Source: Agrobacterium larrymoorei (GTDB lineage Bacteria; Pseudomonadota; Alphaproteobacteria; Rhizobiales; Rhizobiaceae). Taken from it: 64,000 bases of DNA. The number at the start of each line of letters is the position of its first letter. Position 1 is the first letter of the stretch. The position numbers and the translations under genes were made by a program. The stretch spans positions 2,234,501 through 2,298,500 of the forward strand of contig NZ_JAUTBL010000002.1 of NCBI RefSeq assembly GCF_030819275.1, in the 5' to 3' direction. The notes under the pieces are model-generated. The model saw only the letters and a program-made list of their open reading frames with translations. It searched no databases and was not told the origin of the DNA. Below, one piece after another: positions 34,690 to 43,824 of this stretch.

Positions 34690-37104
34690 ATGGCGGATTT
34701 TGTAGCAGTCATTCGCAAGGCCGTGGATGGCTTGGCGAACAATACTCCCGAAAACCGGGCCAAGGTGTACGACAAGGCACGCAGCGCTGTCGTGCGCCAG
34801 CTTGAAAACATGAAGCCGCGCCCGCCGGAAGAAATGCTCCAGCGGCAGATCATGAAGCTCGACACCGCGATTGCCGAGGTCGAGGGTGAGTATTCCGAAG
34901 CACTACCCGCATTGGAGGACGAAGACGAAGGCGCAGCCGCCGCTTATGCGACGCCTGCGCCCGAAGACGTGTCGTCGCCCTATTATGAAGAAAGCGTCGC
35001 GCAGGAGCAGCGCTACGCCGGTGAGCATCGGGATGACGCAGAACCCGCACATCACGACGATCACCCCGAGCCTGAACAGCACGAGACCTATGCCGCGCAT
35101 GACGATGGTCAACGGCACGAAGAGCGCGAGCCTGCCTATCAGGCTGAGCCTGCCGAAGAGGTAACCTATCGCGCCGAGGAGCCAGCAGAACACGCTGAGC
35201 TTTACCAGCGCCCGGTATCCTACGAAACAGCTGAGACGCATCAGGAACCGGAAACGTATCAGCATGAGGCTCCGGCCTATGCTCATGAGCATCAAGACGA
35301 GCACCATGGCCTCGAGGCGCGTCACGAGCCCGCCGCCGATGAAGACCACGCGCACCGCAACTGGGTCGGCCAGGACAGCCATCTCGAGCCTGCCCCATGG
35401 GAGCGCGAAGAGACTGAGGTCGAAGACCATTCGCATGATGGTCAGTTGCATGCCGCCTATCACCATGAAGAGGTTGCTCATGACGATGACCGTCATGAGG
35501 AGACCCATCAGCACGATTATGCGCGCGAAGCGCCGCGTGAGGCGGAGCCCATCAGCACTGAAACCGTGCTGCATGAGAACGCACCGCTTCCCTACACGGC
35601 GGGCTTCGACGGCCAGTCCAATTATTATGGCAATGTCAGCGTAGAGCCTGAAAACCGCCCGGTATCCGACGACGCGCATTATGCCGCTTTCGACGAGCAT
35701 GATGCCCATCGCGACCCGTCGGGAACGCCGCAGGTCACCGGTGCTGGCAAAGCCCCGGCCCCGGTCGACGATTTCTCGTCCTATTTTCAGGACACTGCGC
35801 TCGATCTGCCGCCGAAGACCTCGCCTTCTCTGCCCCGCGCAGACGAGGATCCTTTTGCGGCGAGTGCCACGAAGGACGACAAGGAACGCACCCCCTGGGA
35901 CGATCTCGAAGAGCTGATCGGCTATGATGGCGGATCAAACGACCGCTCCGACAAGACGGCCAATGGCAATCTCGACAGCGGCTTCACAGGCGCCGGCATT
36001 CCCGCCGCCGCCTATGCGACGAAGAAGAAACCGAAGCGCAATTACGCCGGCATGGTTCTTGGCCTCGGCCTTCTCGTGGTGCTTGCAGGCGGTGGTTATG
36101 CCGCGTGGACGAACCGCGAGGCACTGAACGACATGGTCGGTGGTCTGGTCAACTCGGCCAAAACCGGCACCTCGACTGATACATCCTCCGGCGGAACGTC
36201 GCAGACGGCGTCGGCGCCTGCCAATGGCGGAGCCACTGCCACACAGCCTGCAACCAACGGCCAGACCCCGGCACAGGGCCAGGCATCAACGGGAACGCCT
36301 GCAGCAACACGCCCTGCCGATGACGGCTCTGTCACCGGCACGAAGTTCACCCAGCGGCTTCTCGCCGATGGTACGGAGAAGGACGAAGGTCCAGGCCCTG
36401 GCGCCAACGGCCAGCCTGTGACGGCGGAGGGCCAATCGGTCTATCAGCAGAACGAGGCGCCTTCAGCCCAGAACACCGCCAACGCGGCACCCGCTGCTGC
36501 CGGCAACCAGCCTGTCGCACAGCAGACCGCAGCCCCTGCTGCCGCAACCGGCGACCGCATGTTCCTTTATGAGGAAGTGCTTGGCCAGACGGTACCGACT
36601 GCGATCGAAGGCAAGGTTTCCTGGACGTTGCAGAACGAAACGGATGATGCTGGCAAGCCTTCTCCAGAAGTCCAGGGCCAGATCACCATTCCCGGCCGTG
36701 GCTTGAGCGCGCTCATTACCTTCAAGCGCAATACCGACCCGTCGCTTCCCGCAAGCCATCTGGTCGAGATCGTCTTCTCGGTCTCGCCCGGCTTCGAAGG
36801 TGGCGCGATCGACAGTGTGCAGCGCATCGCCATGAAGTCCACCGAACAGGACCGTGGCAACGCGCTCATCGCTGTTCCGGCAAAGATCACCGACGATTTC
36901 CACATGATCGCGCTGAACGACTTCCCGGACGCACGCAAGACCAATCTGGAACTGCTGCGGACCCGCGACTGGATCGACATCCCCGTCTCCTACCGCAACG
37001 GGCGCCGCGCGCTTCTGACCCTTCAGAAGGGCGCTGACGGCAAGGCTGCGTTCGAGACGGCACTGCGCGAATGGATGGCGGCATCGCCGACCAACGGCCA
37101 GTAA
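34690..37104 (+). CDS. Large acidic His/Glu-rich inner-membrane protein
   Basis: 804 residues. Residues 1-75 form a helical, somewhat basic domain (MADFVAVIRKAVDGLANNTP). About 80-330 is low-complexity, very rich in Glu, His, Ala, Pro and Tyr, with many HE, EH and HDD pairs. A membrane helix (GMVLGLGLLVVLAGGGYAAW) lies near residue 455. Then comes a Gly/Thr/Ala/Gln-rich linker and a folded C-terminal domain of about 170 residues (MFLYEEVLGQTVPTAIEGKV to the end), probably periplasmic. No known family is recognised. It lies between purA and rpoH and has no operon partner. The GTG two codons upstream is an alternative start. Confidence 0.88.
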   Translation: MADFVAVIRKAVDGLANNTPENRAKVYDKARSAVVRQLENMKPRPPEEMLQRQIMKLDTAIAEVEGEYSEALPALEDEDEGAAAAYATPAPEDVSSPYYEESVAQEQRYAGEHRDDAEPAHHDDHPEPEQHETYAAHDDGQRHEEREPAYQAEPAEEVTYRAEEPAEHAELYQRPVSYETAETHQEPETYQHEAPAYAHEHQDEHHGLEARHEPAADEDHAHRNWVGQDSHLEPAPWEREETEVEDHSHDGQLHAAYHHEEVAHDDDRHEETHQHDYAREAPREAEPISTETVLHENAPLPYTAGFDGQSNYYGNVSVEPENRPVSDDAHYAAFDEHDAHRDPSGTPQVTGAGKAPAPVDDFSSYFQDTALDLPPKTSPSLPRADEDPFAASATKDDKERTPWDDLEELIGYDGGSNDRSDKTANGNLDSGFTGAGIPAAAYATKKKPKRNYAGMVLGLGLLVVLAGGGYAAWTNREALNDMVGGLVNSAKTGTSTDTSSGGTSQTASAPANGGATATQPATNGQTPAQGQASTGTPAATRPADDGSVTGTKFTQRLLADGTEKDEGPGPGANGQPVTAEGQSVYQQNEAPSAQNTANAAPAAAGNQPVAQQTAAPAAATGDRMFLYEEVLGQTVPTAIEGKVSWTLQNETDDAGKPSPEVQGQITIPGRGLSALITFKRNTDPSLPASHLVEIVFSVSPGFEGGAIDSVQRIAMKSTEQDRGNALIAVPAKITDDFHMIALNDFPDARKTNLELLRTRDWIDIPVSYRNGRRALLTLQKGADGKAAFETALREWMAASPTNGQ

Positions 37105-37130
37105 GCGGTTCGGACAAATCGACCAAAATG

Positions 37131-37165
37131 AAAAGCCCCGGTGAAGATGTTCACCGGGGCTTTTT
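37131..37165. terminator. Bidirectional terminator between convergent genes
   Basis: A perfect 15-bp stem AAAAGCCCCGGTGAA/TTCACCGGGGCTTTT with a 4-nt loop and T/A tracts on both sides lies between the stops of the His/Glu-rich gene and rpoH, so it can serve both. Confidence 0.93.
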
Positions 37166-37186
37166 CGTGGGAGAAAGACGTGTGGA

Positions 37187-38089
37187 TTAAGCGTCGACGA
37201 CGCGCAAGGCCTTGGCAGCCTCTTCGGCTTCCTTCTGCACGGCGTCCTGCACCTTTTCGAAAGCGCGGACTTCGATCTGGCGAACGCGCTCGCGGCTGAT
37301 GTCGAACTCGGTTGACAGTTCTTCCAGCGTCACCGGATCTTCCGCCAGACGGCGTGCCTCGAAGATGCGGCGCTCGCGATCGTTCAGGACACCCAGCGCC
37401 TTGGAAAGCATGCGACGGCGGGTTTCCAGCTCGTCCTGCTCGATCAGTACCGCTTCCTGGCTTTCCTGGTCGTCTACCAGCCAATCCTGCCACTGGCCGG
37501 ATTCGCCTTCGGACGCCTTGATCGGCGCATTCAGCGATGCGTCGCCAGACAGGCGGCGGTTCATCGAGATGACTTCTTCCTCGGACACCTGCAGCTTCGT
37601 CGCGATTTCCCTGACGTGCTCGGCCTTCAGATCGCCGTCATCGATCGCCTGAAGACGACCTTTCAGACGACGCAGATTGAAGAACAGACGCTTCTGGTTG
37701 GCGGTGGTCCCCATTTTCACAAGGGACCACGAGCGCAGGATATATTCCTGGATCGACGCCTTGATCCACCACATGGCATAGGTCGCCAGACGGAAGCCAC
37801 GATCCGGATCGAACTTCTTCACCGCCTGCATCAAGCCGACATTGCCTTCCGACACGACTTCACCGATCGGCAGACCGTAACCACGGTAACCCATGGCGAT
37901 CTTGGCAACGAGGCGAAGGTGGCTGGTCACGAGCTTGTGGGCGGCATCTCTGTCGCCATGCTCGGCATAGCGTTTGCCAAGCATGTATTCTTCCTGCGGT
38001 TCCAGCATCGGGAACTTGCGAATTTCGTCGAGATATCGGTTCAGACCGGCTTCACCAGCCGTAATCGATGGCAAACTATTGCGGGCCAT
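37187..38089 (-). CDS. rpoH: Heat-shock sigma factor RpoH (sigma-32)
   Basis: A 300-residue sigma-70 family protein with the RpoH box NQKRLFFNLRRLKGR, region 2 (VTSHLRLVAKIAMGYRGYGL and DPDRGFRLATYAMWWIKASI) and region 4 (SREDPVT-like EDPVTLEELSTEFDISRERV). It directs heat-shock transcription. Rhizobia often carry two copies; this one matches the longer, main RpoH (RpoH1) type. Confidence 0.97.
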   Translation of the reverse strand: MARNSLPSITAGEAGLNRYLDEIRKFPMLEPQEEYMLGKRYAEHGDRDAAHKLVTSHLRLVAKIAMGYRGYGLPIGEVVSEGNVGLMQAVKKFDPDRGFRLATYAMWWIKASIQEYILRSWSLVKMGTTANQKRLFFNLRRLKGRLQAIDDGDLKAEHVREIATKLQVSEEEVISMNRRLSGDASLNAPIKASEGESGQWQDWLVDDQESQEAVLIEQDELETRRRMLSKALGVLNDRERRIFEARRLAEDPVTLEELSTEFDISRERVRQIEVRAFEKVQDAVQKEAEEAAKALRVVDA

Positions 38090-38330
38090 AAAGCACCCCC
38101 TTTATGTTTTTTCCTGGCGCGGTTCCCAAACCTAAGGCGAACCTTGTCGCGGTTCATTTCCGACCCCGCTTCAAGCCATGTCTTAAATATGTATACGGAT
38201 GTCACGTTTCAAGGAAACGCGACACTCTCATATCGACCAATAATACCTCATCACGGGACGTTGAAAAAACCGATCTCGGCGGAAATCGTTCCGAAAAAAA
38301 TCGCGCCGCTCAAGCGCAAAATTGTCGCAG

Positions 38331-38356
38331 GCGCTGCGGCCTCAGGCCCGCAGCGC
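38331..38356 (-). terminator. Possible rluD terminator
   Basis: A 9-bp inverted repeat GCGCTGCGG/CCGCAGCGC straddles the rluD stop. On the minus strand it is followed by a weakly T-rich AATTTTGCG. The rpoH-rluD gap (38090-38341) shows nothing else but the rpoH leader. Confidence 0.4.
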
Positions 38357-39364
38357 ATCCGCCAAGGCTGCCATGTCGTCCGGCATATCCGTTTCGAACT
38401 CCATGACCTCGCCCGTGCGGGGATGTTCGAAGACCAGCAGATAGGCGTGCAGCGCCTGGCGCGGGAAGTGGTTGACCACCGTCTTGGCCGGTTCCGGCAG
38501 AAGGTTTGCCTTGGTGCGGAAGGCCGCGCCGTATTCGGGATCGCCGATCAACGGGTGGCCGATATGGGCCATGTGAACGCGGATCTGGTGCGTGCGCCCG
38601 GTTTCCAATTGGCATTCCACCATGGAGGCAAGCGAGGTTGCATCCGGCTTTTCGTGATAGCGCTCCACCACCTCATAATGGGTGATCGCTTCGCGCGCAT
38701 CGTCGGCATCCTCACGCTTGACGGCGCGCTTCGTACGGTCCGTGCTGCGGCCCAAGGCGGCATCGATTGTGCCGCGCAGGCTCTTCGGACGTCCCCAGAC
38801 GATTGCCTTATAGGCGCGCTCCAGCGGGCCGGTGCGGCCATGGTCGGCAAATTGCGCTGCCAGATGCCGATGGGCATTGTCATTCTTGGCAACCACCATC
38901 ACGCCGCTGGTTTCCTTGTCCAGCCGGTGAACGATGCCCGGACGCTTGACGCCGCCAATGCCGGAGAGACTGTCGCCGCAATGGTGGATCAGCGCGTTGA
39001 CCAGCGTGCCCGTCCAGTTGCCCGCTCCCGGATGCACCACGAGACCGGCGGGCTTGAGAAGCACGATCAGGTCGTCATCCTCATATTCCACCTCTAGCGG
39101 AATATCCTCGCCCTTGGGCTCGGGATCTTCCGGCTCAGGCATGGTGATCTCGATGCGGTCTCCGACGCGGATCTTCTTCTTCGGCTCAGTGACGGCGGCA
39201 CCGTTGACGAAGACGGCGCCCTGCTCGATCAGCGCCTTGAGACGGCTGCGGGAAAGATCGCCCCCGACTTCGGCTGCAAGCCAGGAATCGAGACGCCCTT
39301 CGGCATCCTCGCCAGCAATCAGGACTTTCCTTGCGTCTTCGCCTTGTTTAAAGGGGTCGTTCAT
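38342..39364 (-). CDS. rluD: 23S rRNA pseudouridine synthase, RluD type
   Basis: A 340-residue enzyme with an N-terminal S4 domain (LDSWLAAEVGGDLSRSRLKA), the catalytic motif GIVHRLDKETSGVMVVAKN (Asp in HRLDK) and MVECQLETGRTHQIRVHMAH. It modifies uridines in helix 69 of 23S rRNA. The start MNDPFKQGEDARKV is preferred; an upstream extension of 19 residues would overlap the divergent gene at 39404. Confidence 0.93.
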   Translation of the reverse strand: MNDPFKQGEDARKVLIAGEDAEGRLDSWLAAEVGGDLSRSRLKALIEQGAVFVNGAAVTEPKKKIRVGDRIEITMPEPEDPEPKGEDIPLEVEYEDDDLIVLLKPAGLVVHPGAGNWTGTLVNALIHHCGDSLSGIGGVKRPGIVHRLDKETSGVMVVAKNDNAHRHLAAQFADHGRTGPLERAYKAIVWGRPKSLRGTIDAALGRSTDRTKRAVKREDADDAREAITHYEVVERYHEKPDATSLASMVECQLETGRTHQIRVHMAHIGHPLIGDPEYGAAFRTKANLLPEPAKTVVNHFPRQALHAYLLVFEHPRTGEVMEFETDMPDDMAALADALRA

Positions 39365-39403
39365 TCTTATTTTCCGATCAATCCGAGACTTCCAAGGACC
39401 CCG

Positions 39404-39790
39404 ATGACGCAGATCGAGCAAGACGAACAGGACGATAAGCCGCTAGACCCGGCCATGGAAAAAGTTCGCCGCAAGATGATCCGTTTGCAGATCGTGTCGG
39501 GCTTGGTGATGTTTATCAGCCTTATGGCCGTCTTCGGCGCGGTTGTCTACAAGGCGATGGGTCCGTCGAAAACCGCCACACCAGCAGCGAACCAGTCCAT
39601 GCAGGTGCCGTCCGACCAGCCGGTATCGGCAACCGCCAGCCTGCCGCAGGGCTTCACCATCGAGAACGTCTCCTTCGCCAATGGCGACATGCTGTTCTAC
39701 GGCCGCCTCGCCAATGGCACGCGCAAGGCGCTGGTCTTCAACGTCCAGACACGCCGCTTCGTCGCGGACATCACCATCGATGCGCAATGA
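39404..39790 (+). CDS. Small single-pass membrane protein
   Basis: A 128-residue protein with an acidic N-terminus (MTQIEQDEQDDKPLD), one membrane helix (LQIVSGLVMFISLMAVFGAV) and a periplasmic domain ending MLFYGRLANGTRKALVFNVQ. This resembles the Rhizobiales family of unknown proteins between rluD and an rRNA methyltransferase. It overlaps the methyltransferase gene by 11 nt. Confidence 0.82.
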   Translation: MTQIEQDEQDDKPLDPAMEKVRRKMIRLQIVSGLVMFISLMAVFGAVVYKAMGPSKTATPAANQSMQVPSDQPVSATASLPQGFTIENVSFANGDMLFYGRLANGTRKALVFNVQTRRFVADITIDAQ

Positions 39791-40634
39791 TCTGCCTGCC
39801 CTGCCCAATGGCTTGGCTCCGATTGCGATAGAGCGGGCAGACGATCCCCGGATCGCTGCCTTCCGCGATATCAAGGAACGCGACCTGACCGGCAGGCACG
39901 GCAAGTTCATCGTCGAAGGCACGGTGGTGCTGCGCATGCTGGCGGCAGCCCACAAGGCACGCGGCGATTTCCGTGCCGAATGCATCCTGATCCTCAAGAA
40001 CCGGCTCGCCGGTGTGTTGGATATCCTCTGCGATTTTCCGGCGGACGTACCGGTCTATGTTGCTGAGGCCGAGGTGCTGGACACCATCGTCGGCTTTCAC
40101 CTGCATCGCGGCATCTTGGCGCTCGGCGCACGGGTGGGAAGCTGCGATAGGGCGCAGACCATTGCCAGCCTGCCGGAAACATCGCTGGTCGTCGCGGGCT
40201 GCGGCCTTTCCAATCACGACAATATGGGTGCAATGTTTCGCAATGCCGCAGCCTTCATGGCCGATGCGGTGTTTCTGGACTCGACGTCCTGCGATCCACT
40301 GTACCGCAAAGCGCTGCGCGTCTCAGTCGGTTCGGTCCTGTCGGTGCCCTATCATCGCGGCGGCAACGCGCTCTCCATGCTGGAAGCACTGGCAAACGAA
40401 GGCTTCGAGATCTGGAGCCTGTCGCCAGCGGGCAAAACGGAAATCCGACAAATCCCGCCCTCGCCGCGCATGGCGCTCGTGATCGGCACCGAAGGCGAAG
40501 GCCTGCCGCCTGCCGTGCTCTCGCGCTTCCATTCGGCCCGCATCGCGCAATCGCCGCAGCTTGATAGCCTGAACGCAGGCACCGCATCCGGTCTCGCGCT
40601 CTACCAGATGGCGTCCGCCATGGGCCGCATCTAA
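39780..40634 (+). CDS. SpoU-type RNA 2'-O-methyltransferase
   Basis: A 284-residue SPOUT enzyme. An N-terminal RNA-binding part (KFIVEGTVVLRML) is followed by the knot motifs SNHDNMGAMFRNAAAF, ALVIGTEGEGLPP and LNAGTASGLALYQM. It uses S-adenosylmethionine to methylate a ribose in rRNA or tRNA; the exact target is unknown. The start MRNDLPALPNG lies in the last codons of the upstream gene, so the two are coupled. Confidence 0.9.
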   Translation: MRNDLPALPNGLAPIAIERADDPRIAAFRDIKERDLTGRHGKFIVEGTVVLRMLAAAHKARGDFRAECILILKNRLAGVLDILCDFPADVPVYVAEAEVLDTIVGFHLHRGILALGARVGSCDRAQTIASLPETSLVVAGCGLSNHDNMGAMFRNAAAFMADAVFLDSTSCDPLYRKALRVSVGSVLSVPYHRGGNALSMLEALANEGFEIWSLSPAGKTEIRQIPPSPRMALVIGTEGEGLPPAVLSRFHSARIAQSPQLDSLNAGTASGLALYQMASAMGRI

Positions 40635-40737
40635 GGGGTTAACCGATTCTTAACAGGGCGCATTTGAATTAACCCTGTCTCAAAACCGAGCATTAAGATT
40701 TACGATTTACTAATGAGCGGAACGAAAGGTTTCCGCG

Positions 40738-41319
40738 ATGCGTAGCGTTTTTGTCGCCCTTTTTCTTTTGATCGTTCTGGCTGGCTGTGCGACCGCCCCG
40801 TCGCAGATCACCAATGCCTGCGCGATTTTTGAGCAACGGAACGGCATGTTCAACAACTGGCGCAAGGATGCCGAGGCGGCACAGCGCGAGTTCGGCGTGC
40901 CGGTACCGGTGATGATGGCGACGATCTATACGGAATCGAGCTTCCAGCCTTATGCGCGCCCGCCCCGCACCAAGCTCTTCGGCTTCATTCCGTGGAAGCG
41001 TCAATCCACAGCCTACGGCTATGCCCAGGCGCTGGACGGCACATGGGACCGCTATCGCCGCGAGACCGGCCGCTGGAGCGCTAGCCGCACCGACTTCACC
41101 GACGCCATCCATTTCGTCGGCTGGTATCACTCCACCAGCAACCGCCAGAACGGCATTGCGCTGAACGACCCCTATAATCTCTATCTCGCCTATTATTCCG
41201 GCCATGGCGGCTATGCCAATGGTGTGTGGCGCAACAACGCGGCCATCCAGAAAGCCGCACGCCGCTCCGCCAATATGGCGATCCGCTATGAGGCGCAGCT
41301 TCGGCAGTGTGGGTATTGA
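40738..41319 (+). CDS. Lipoprotein with lysozyme-like (SLT) fold
   Basis: A 193-residue protein with a lipoprotein signal (MRSVFVALFLLIVLAGCATA, lipobox LAGC, Cys16). The domain has VPVPVMMATIYTESSFQPYA, whose Glu in the YTESSF motif matches the catalytic Glu of lytic transglycosylases, and AYGYAQALDGTWDRYR. It probably cleaves peptidoglycan from the outer membrane. No operon partner. Confidence 0.85.
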   Translation: MRSVFVALFLLIVLAGCATAPSQITNACAIFEQRNGMFNNWRKDAEAAQREFGVPVPVMMATIYTESSFQPYARPPRTKLFGFIPWKRQSTAYGYAQALDGTWDRYRRETGRWSASRTDFTDAIHFVGWYHSTSNRQNGIALNDPYNLYLAYYSGHGGYANGVWRNNAAIQKAARRSANMAIRYEAQLRQCGY

Positions 41320-41371
41320 GAAGAAGCCGCGGCTGAGCCGAAATGCGCTCGGCCGCCGCGCACTCTATTCC

Positions 41372-41983
41372 TCACATATAGGGCGTCAAAAACGTCCGCA
41401 CCGCGTCGATTTCATTTGACCGAATCTCATGCCCGCCAGGGTGCCACTCTTCCGTGACCTCACCTCCTTGTGCTTTGAGATAATCGGCGAAAGCCTTGGT
41501 CATCGGCACCGGGCAAATCGGGTCGCGCTCTCCGGCGGTGACCAGAACCCGACGCGATTTCGGCGCAGGTGCAGCTTTCGGTTCGAAGGGAATGAGCGGA
41601 TGCATGAGGGCCGCCGCATCGAAAAGATCGGGAAACTCGATCAGGATATTGGCGAGAATATTCGCGCCGTTGGAAAAGCCGAGCCCGATCACCTTCCCCG
41701 CCTGATGCGCATCACGGTGTGCCACGACAAAGTCGGCCATGCGGCGGGTCGCCCGGTCGAGATCGTCGAGATCGTAGACGCCTTCGGCCTTGCGGCGGAA
41801 GAATCGCGCGGCACCATGTTCCGAGACATCGCCGCGCGGCGAAATCACGCTCGCATTCGGCAAGAGCCGTGAGGCGAAATCGAAGAACTGGTTCTCGTCG
41901 CCACCGGTGCCATGAAAGACAAAGAAAGCCGGTTGGCCGGGCGTGCCGGTGCGCAGCTTATGAATGTAACTGTCGGTGCTCAT
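41372..41983 (-). CDS. Alpha/beta hydrolase, MhqD/carboxylesterase type
   Basis: A 203-residue hydrolase with the oxyanion region FHGTGGDENQFFDFAS, nucleophile elbow GLGFSNGANI, Asp in ERDPICPV and His in WHPGGHEI. It matches the phospholipase/carboxylesterase family that includes MhqD. It lies 60 nt downstream of the ring-cleaving dioxygenase gene on the same strand, the same pairing as mhqO-mhqD, so quinone or electrophile detoxification is likely. Confidence 0.88.
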   Translation of the reverse strand: MSTDSYIHKLRTGTPGQPAFFVFHGTGGDENQFFDFASRLLPNASVISPRGDVSEHGAARFFRRKAEGVYDLDDLDRATRRMADFVVAHRDAHQAGKVIGLGFSNGANILANILIEFPDLFDAAALMHPLIPFEPKAAPAPKSRRVLVTAGERDPICPVPMTKAFADYLKAQGGEVTEEWHPGGHEIRSNEIDAVRTFLTPYM

Positions 41984-42043
41984 TTCATGCTCCTGAAATC
42001 CTCTACGAGGCCGGCGTTGGAGCCAGCCTCGCTCGCCTGACGG

Positions 42044-42988
42044 TCAAGCCTTCACCGAACCATCGAGCGGCTCGAGATGCTGCTCAAGGAACGGCCGCAA
42101 ATGCTTGTGCTGCTCCGGCAGTTGCAGCGTCTCACCCAGATGCGCGGTGTCTTCGTCGCGGTCGAAGCCGGGTTCGTTGGTGGCAATCTCAAACAGCACA
42201 CCACCCGGCGTACGGAAATAGATCGCCCAGAAGTAATCGCGGTCGATAACCGGTGTCACCTGATAGCCCGTGTCCATGAGTGCCTTGCGGACTTCCAACT
42301 GCTTGGCGCGGTTTTCGACGGCAAAGGCGATGTGGTGGACGGAGCCGGCGCCAAGACGGGCACCGGAAATATTCGGCATGGTCTCGATATCGATGACATC
42401 CGCACCATTGCCGCCGGGAATGCCGAGACGAATAACGCCATCCTGCCGGTCGATCTCCTGATAGCCCATGAACTTCAAAAGCTCTGCCGTTGCACCCTCA
42501 TCGCGCAGTCTGAGCGAAGCGCCCTGGAAACCATGGATCGCCTGATCCTGACCCACACCGTTGCCGGTAAACTGCGCACGGCTGTCATCCTTGATCTCGA
42601 CCAGCGCAAAGCCATCCCCATCCGGGCCGGCAAAATGCAGGCGCTTGTTGCCGAAGGCTTCATCCGCCTTCAGTCCTTCGACATTGGCCTTGGAAAGACG
42701 ATCCTGCCAGTAACCGAGCGAGCCTTCCGGCACGGAAAACAGCGTGGTGCCGACTTCCCCGGTCCCCGGCCGACCGCGGGCGATATGCGGAAACGGAAAA
42801 TAGGTCATGACAGAGCCCGGCGAACCGACCTCATCGCCATAATAGAGGTGATAGACATCCGGCGCATCGAAGTTGACGGTCTGCTTCACGCGGCGCAGGC
42901 CCAGCGTATCGGTGAAGAAACGGTTGTTACCGGAAGCACTCGCAGCCATGGAGGTGACGTGGTGCAGGCCCTTGATCTGGTTCAACAT
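42044..42988 (-). CDS. Ring-cleaving dioxygenase, MhqO type
   Basis: A 314-residue vicinal-oxygen-chelate protein with two glyoxalase-like halves. The metal ligands are suggested by KGLHHVTSMAA, GSVHHIAFAVEN and GVLFEIATNEPGF. It belongs to the MhqA/MhqO family induced by methylhydroquinone and related electrophiles. The start MLNQIKGLHHV fits the family. It is co-transcribed with the hydrolase downstream. Confidence 0.88.
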   Translation of the reverse strand: MLNQIKGLHHVTSMAASASGNNRFFTDTLGLRRVKQTVNFDAPDVYHLYYGDEVGSPGSVMTYFPFPHIARGRPGTGEVGTTLFSVPEGSLGYWQDRLSKANVEGLKADEAFGNKRLHFAGPDGDGFALVEIKDDSRAQFTGNGVGQDQAIHGFQGASLRLRDEGATAELLKFMGYQEIDRQDGVIRLGIPGGNGADVIDIETMPNISGARLGAGSVHHIAFAVENRAKQLEVRKALMDTGYQVTPVIDRDYFWAIYFRTPGGVLFEIATNEPGFDRDEDTAHLGETLQLPEQHKHLRPFLEQHLEPLDGSVKA

Positions 42989-43304
42989 GATAAACCCCTT
43001 GTGGTTCAACGGGGCTTCATCTCAGAAGCGCATCCCGTGTGTGATGGGCTGAAGATGGTGCAGATTGGCCTTGGCGCATAGAGTGAACAATCAGAACGGA
43101 TCGTGCTTTTTCTGCGAACAGTTTTGAACTGCCTGCCGGTTGTCAATAGCTTGACCGAAATCACTTAAATGGCTCACTGCAAGCCTATCCTCGGTACATC
43201 TCAAGTAACTGAAATACATGCGCAATTCTAAACGAAATTTAATTTGACTGTACTACCGGCAATTCTAGATTTCGCGTGTAAATTCCTCGGTTGGGACAAC
43301 CCCC
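42989..43304. other. Divergent promoter region, no gene
   Basis: 316 nt between the dioxygenase gene and the lipoprotein gene. The right half is AT-rich. No operator, RNA gene or repeat of families A-C was recognised. Confidence 0.4.
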
Positions 43305-43724
43305 ATGAACAAAATCCTTGTCAAAATTTCTGCCGCAATACTTATTTCCACTGCAGTATCGAGCTGTGTGACGACGAATGCCGAAGGCATCAAGCAAGTC
43401 ACTTATAAGAAGAACGCCCTTAGCGGAGAGCGCACCAAAATCGATTGGGCAGTGGCCGTGAAGGGAGATTGCAGCGCTCGCGTCATTCCGGAACTGCGCA
43501 TTCTTCAGGCGCCTCAACACGGCACCGTCGACATCGTCCACGAGAAGATAGACGGGAGATTCCATGGGACCTATGCAAAATGCACCGGAAAAGACGTGCA
43601 AGGGACCTCCGCTTACTACACCTCGAAAAAGGGGTTCATCGGCAGTGACAAGGTTATAGTCCGCAACTCATACAAGGATGGCGTGGTGGTAGATGGTGTC
43701 GCCGAGATCAATGTCGTCAGGTGA
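43305..43724 (+). CDS. Putative lipoprotein of unknown function
   Basis: A 139-residue protein with a signal of the lipoprotein type (MNKILVKISAAILISTAVSS, Cys21). The mature domain is beta-rich with conserved-looking repeats (LRILQAPQHGTVDIVHEKID and FIGSDKVIVRNSYKDGVVVD), like a single Ig-like or cadherin-like beta sandwich (tandem FGTV/VTY type). It is lower in GC than its neighbours. A terminator follows. No function is assigned. Confidence 0.75.
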   Translation: MNKILVKISAAILISTAVSSCVTTNAEGIKQVTYKKNALSGERTKIDWAVAVKGDCSARVIPELRILQAPQHGTVDIVHEKIDGRFHGTYAKCTGKDVQGTSAYYTSKKGFIGSDKVIVRNSYKDGVVVDGVAEINVVR

Positions 43725-43764
43725 TTGACGTTCAAGGCTGAGACCGCTCGGACGGTCGCGTCGG

Positions 43765-43800
43765 AACCCGCAGGTGCTCATTCAGCGCTGCGGGTTTCTT
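43765..43800 (+). terminator. Terminator after the lipoprotein gene
   Basis: A 9-bp stem AACCCGCAG/CTGCGGGTT with a 14-nt loop and a TTTCTT tail. It sits between convergent genes and may also limit ung transcription. Confidence 0.75.
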
Positions 43801-43824
43801 CATGACCCTTGATGAGCACAGCCC

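Noticed and set aside
37616..39097. Long plus-strand frame spanning rpoH and rluD in antisense
   Set aside because: It covers two well-identified genes and the gap between them, with no ribosome site and no domain.
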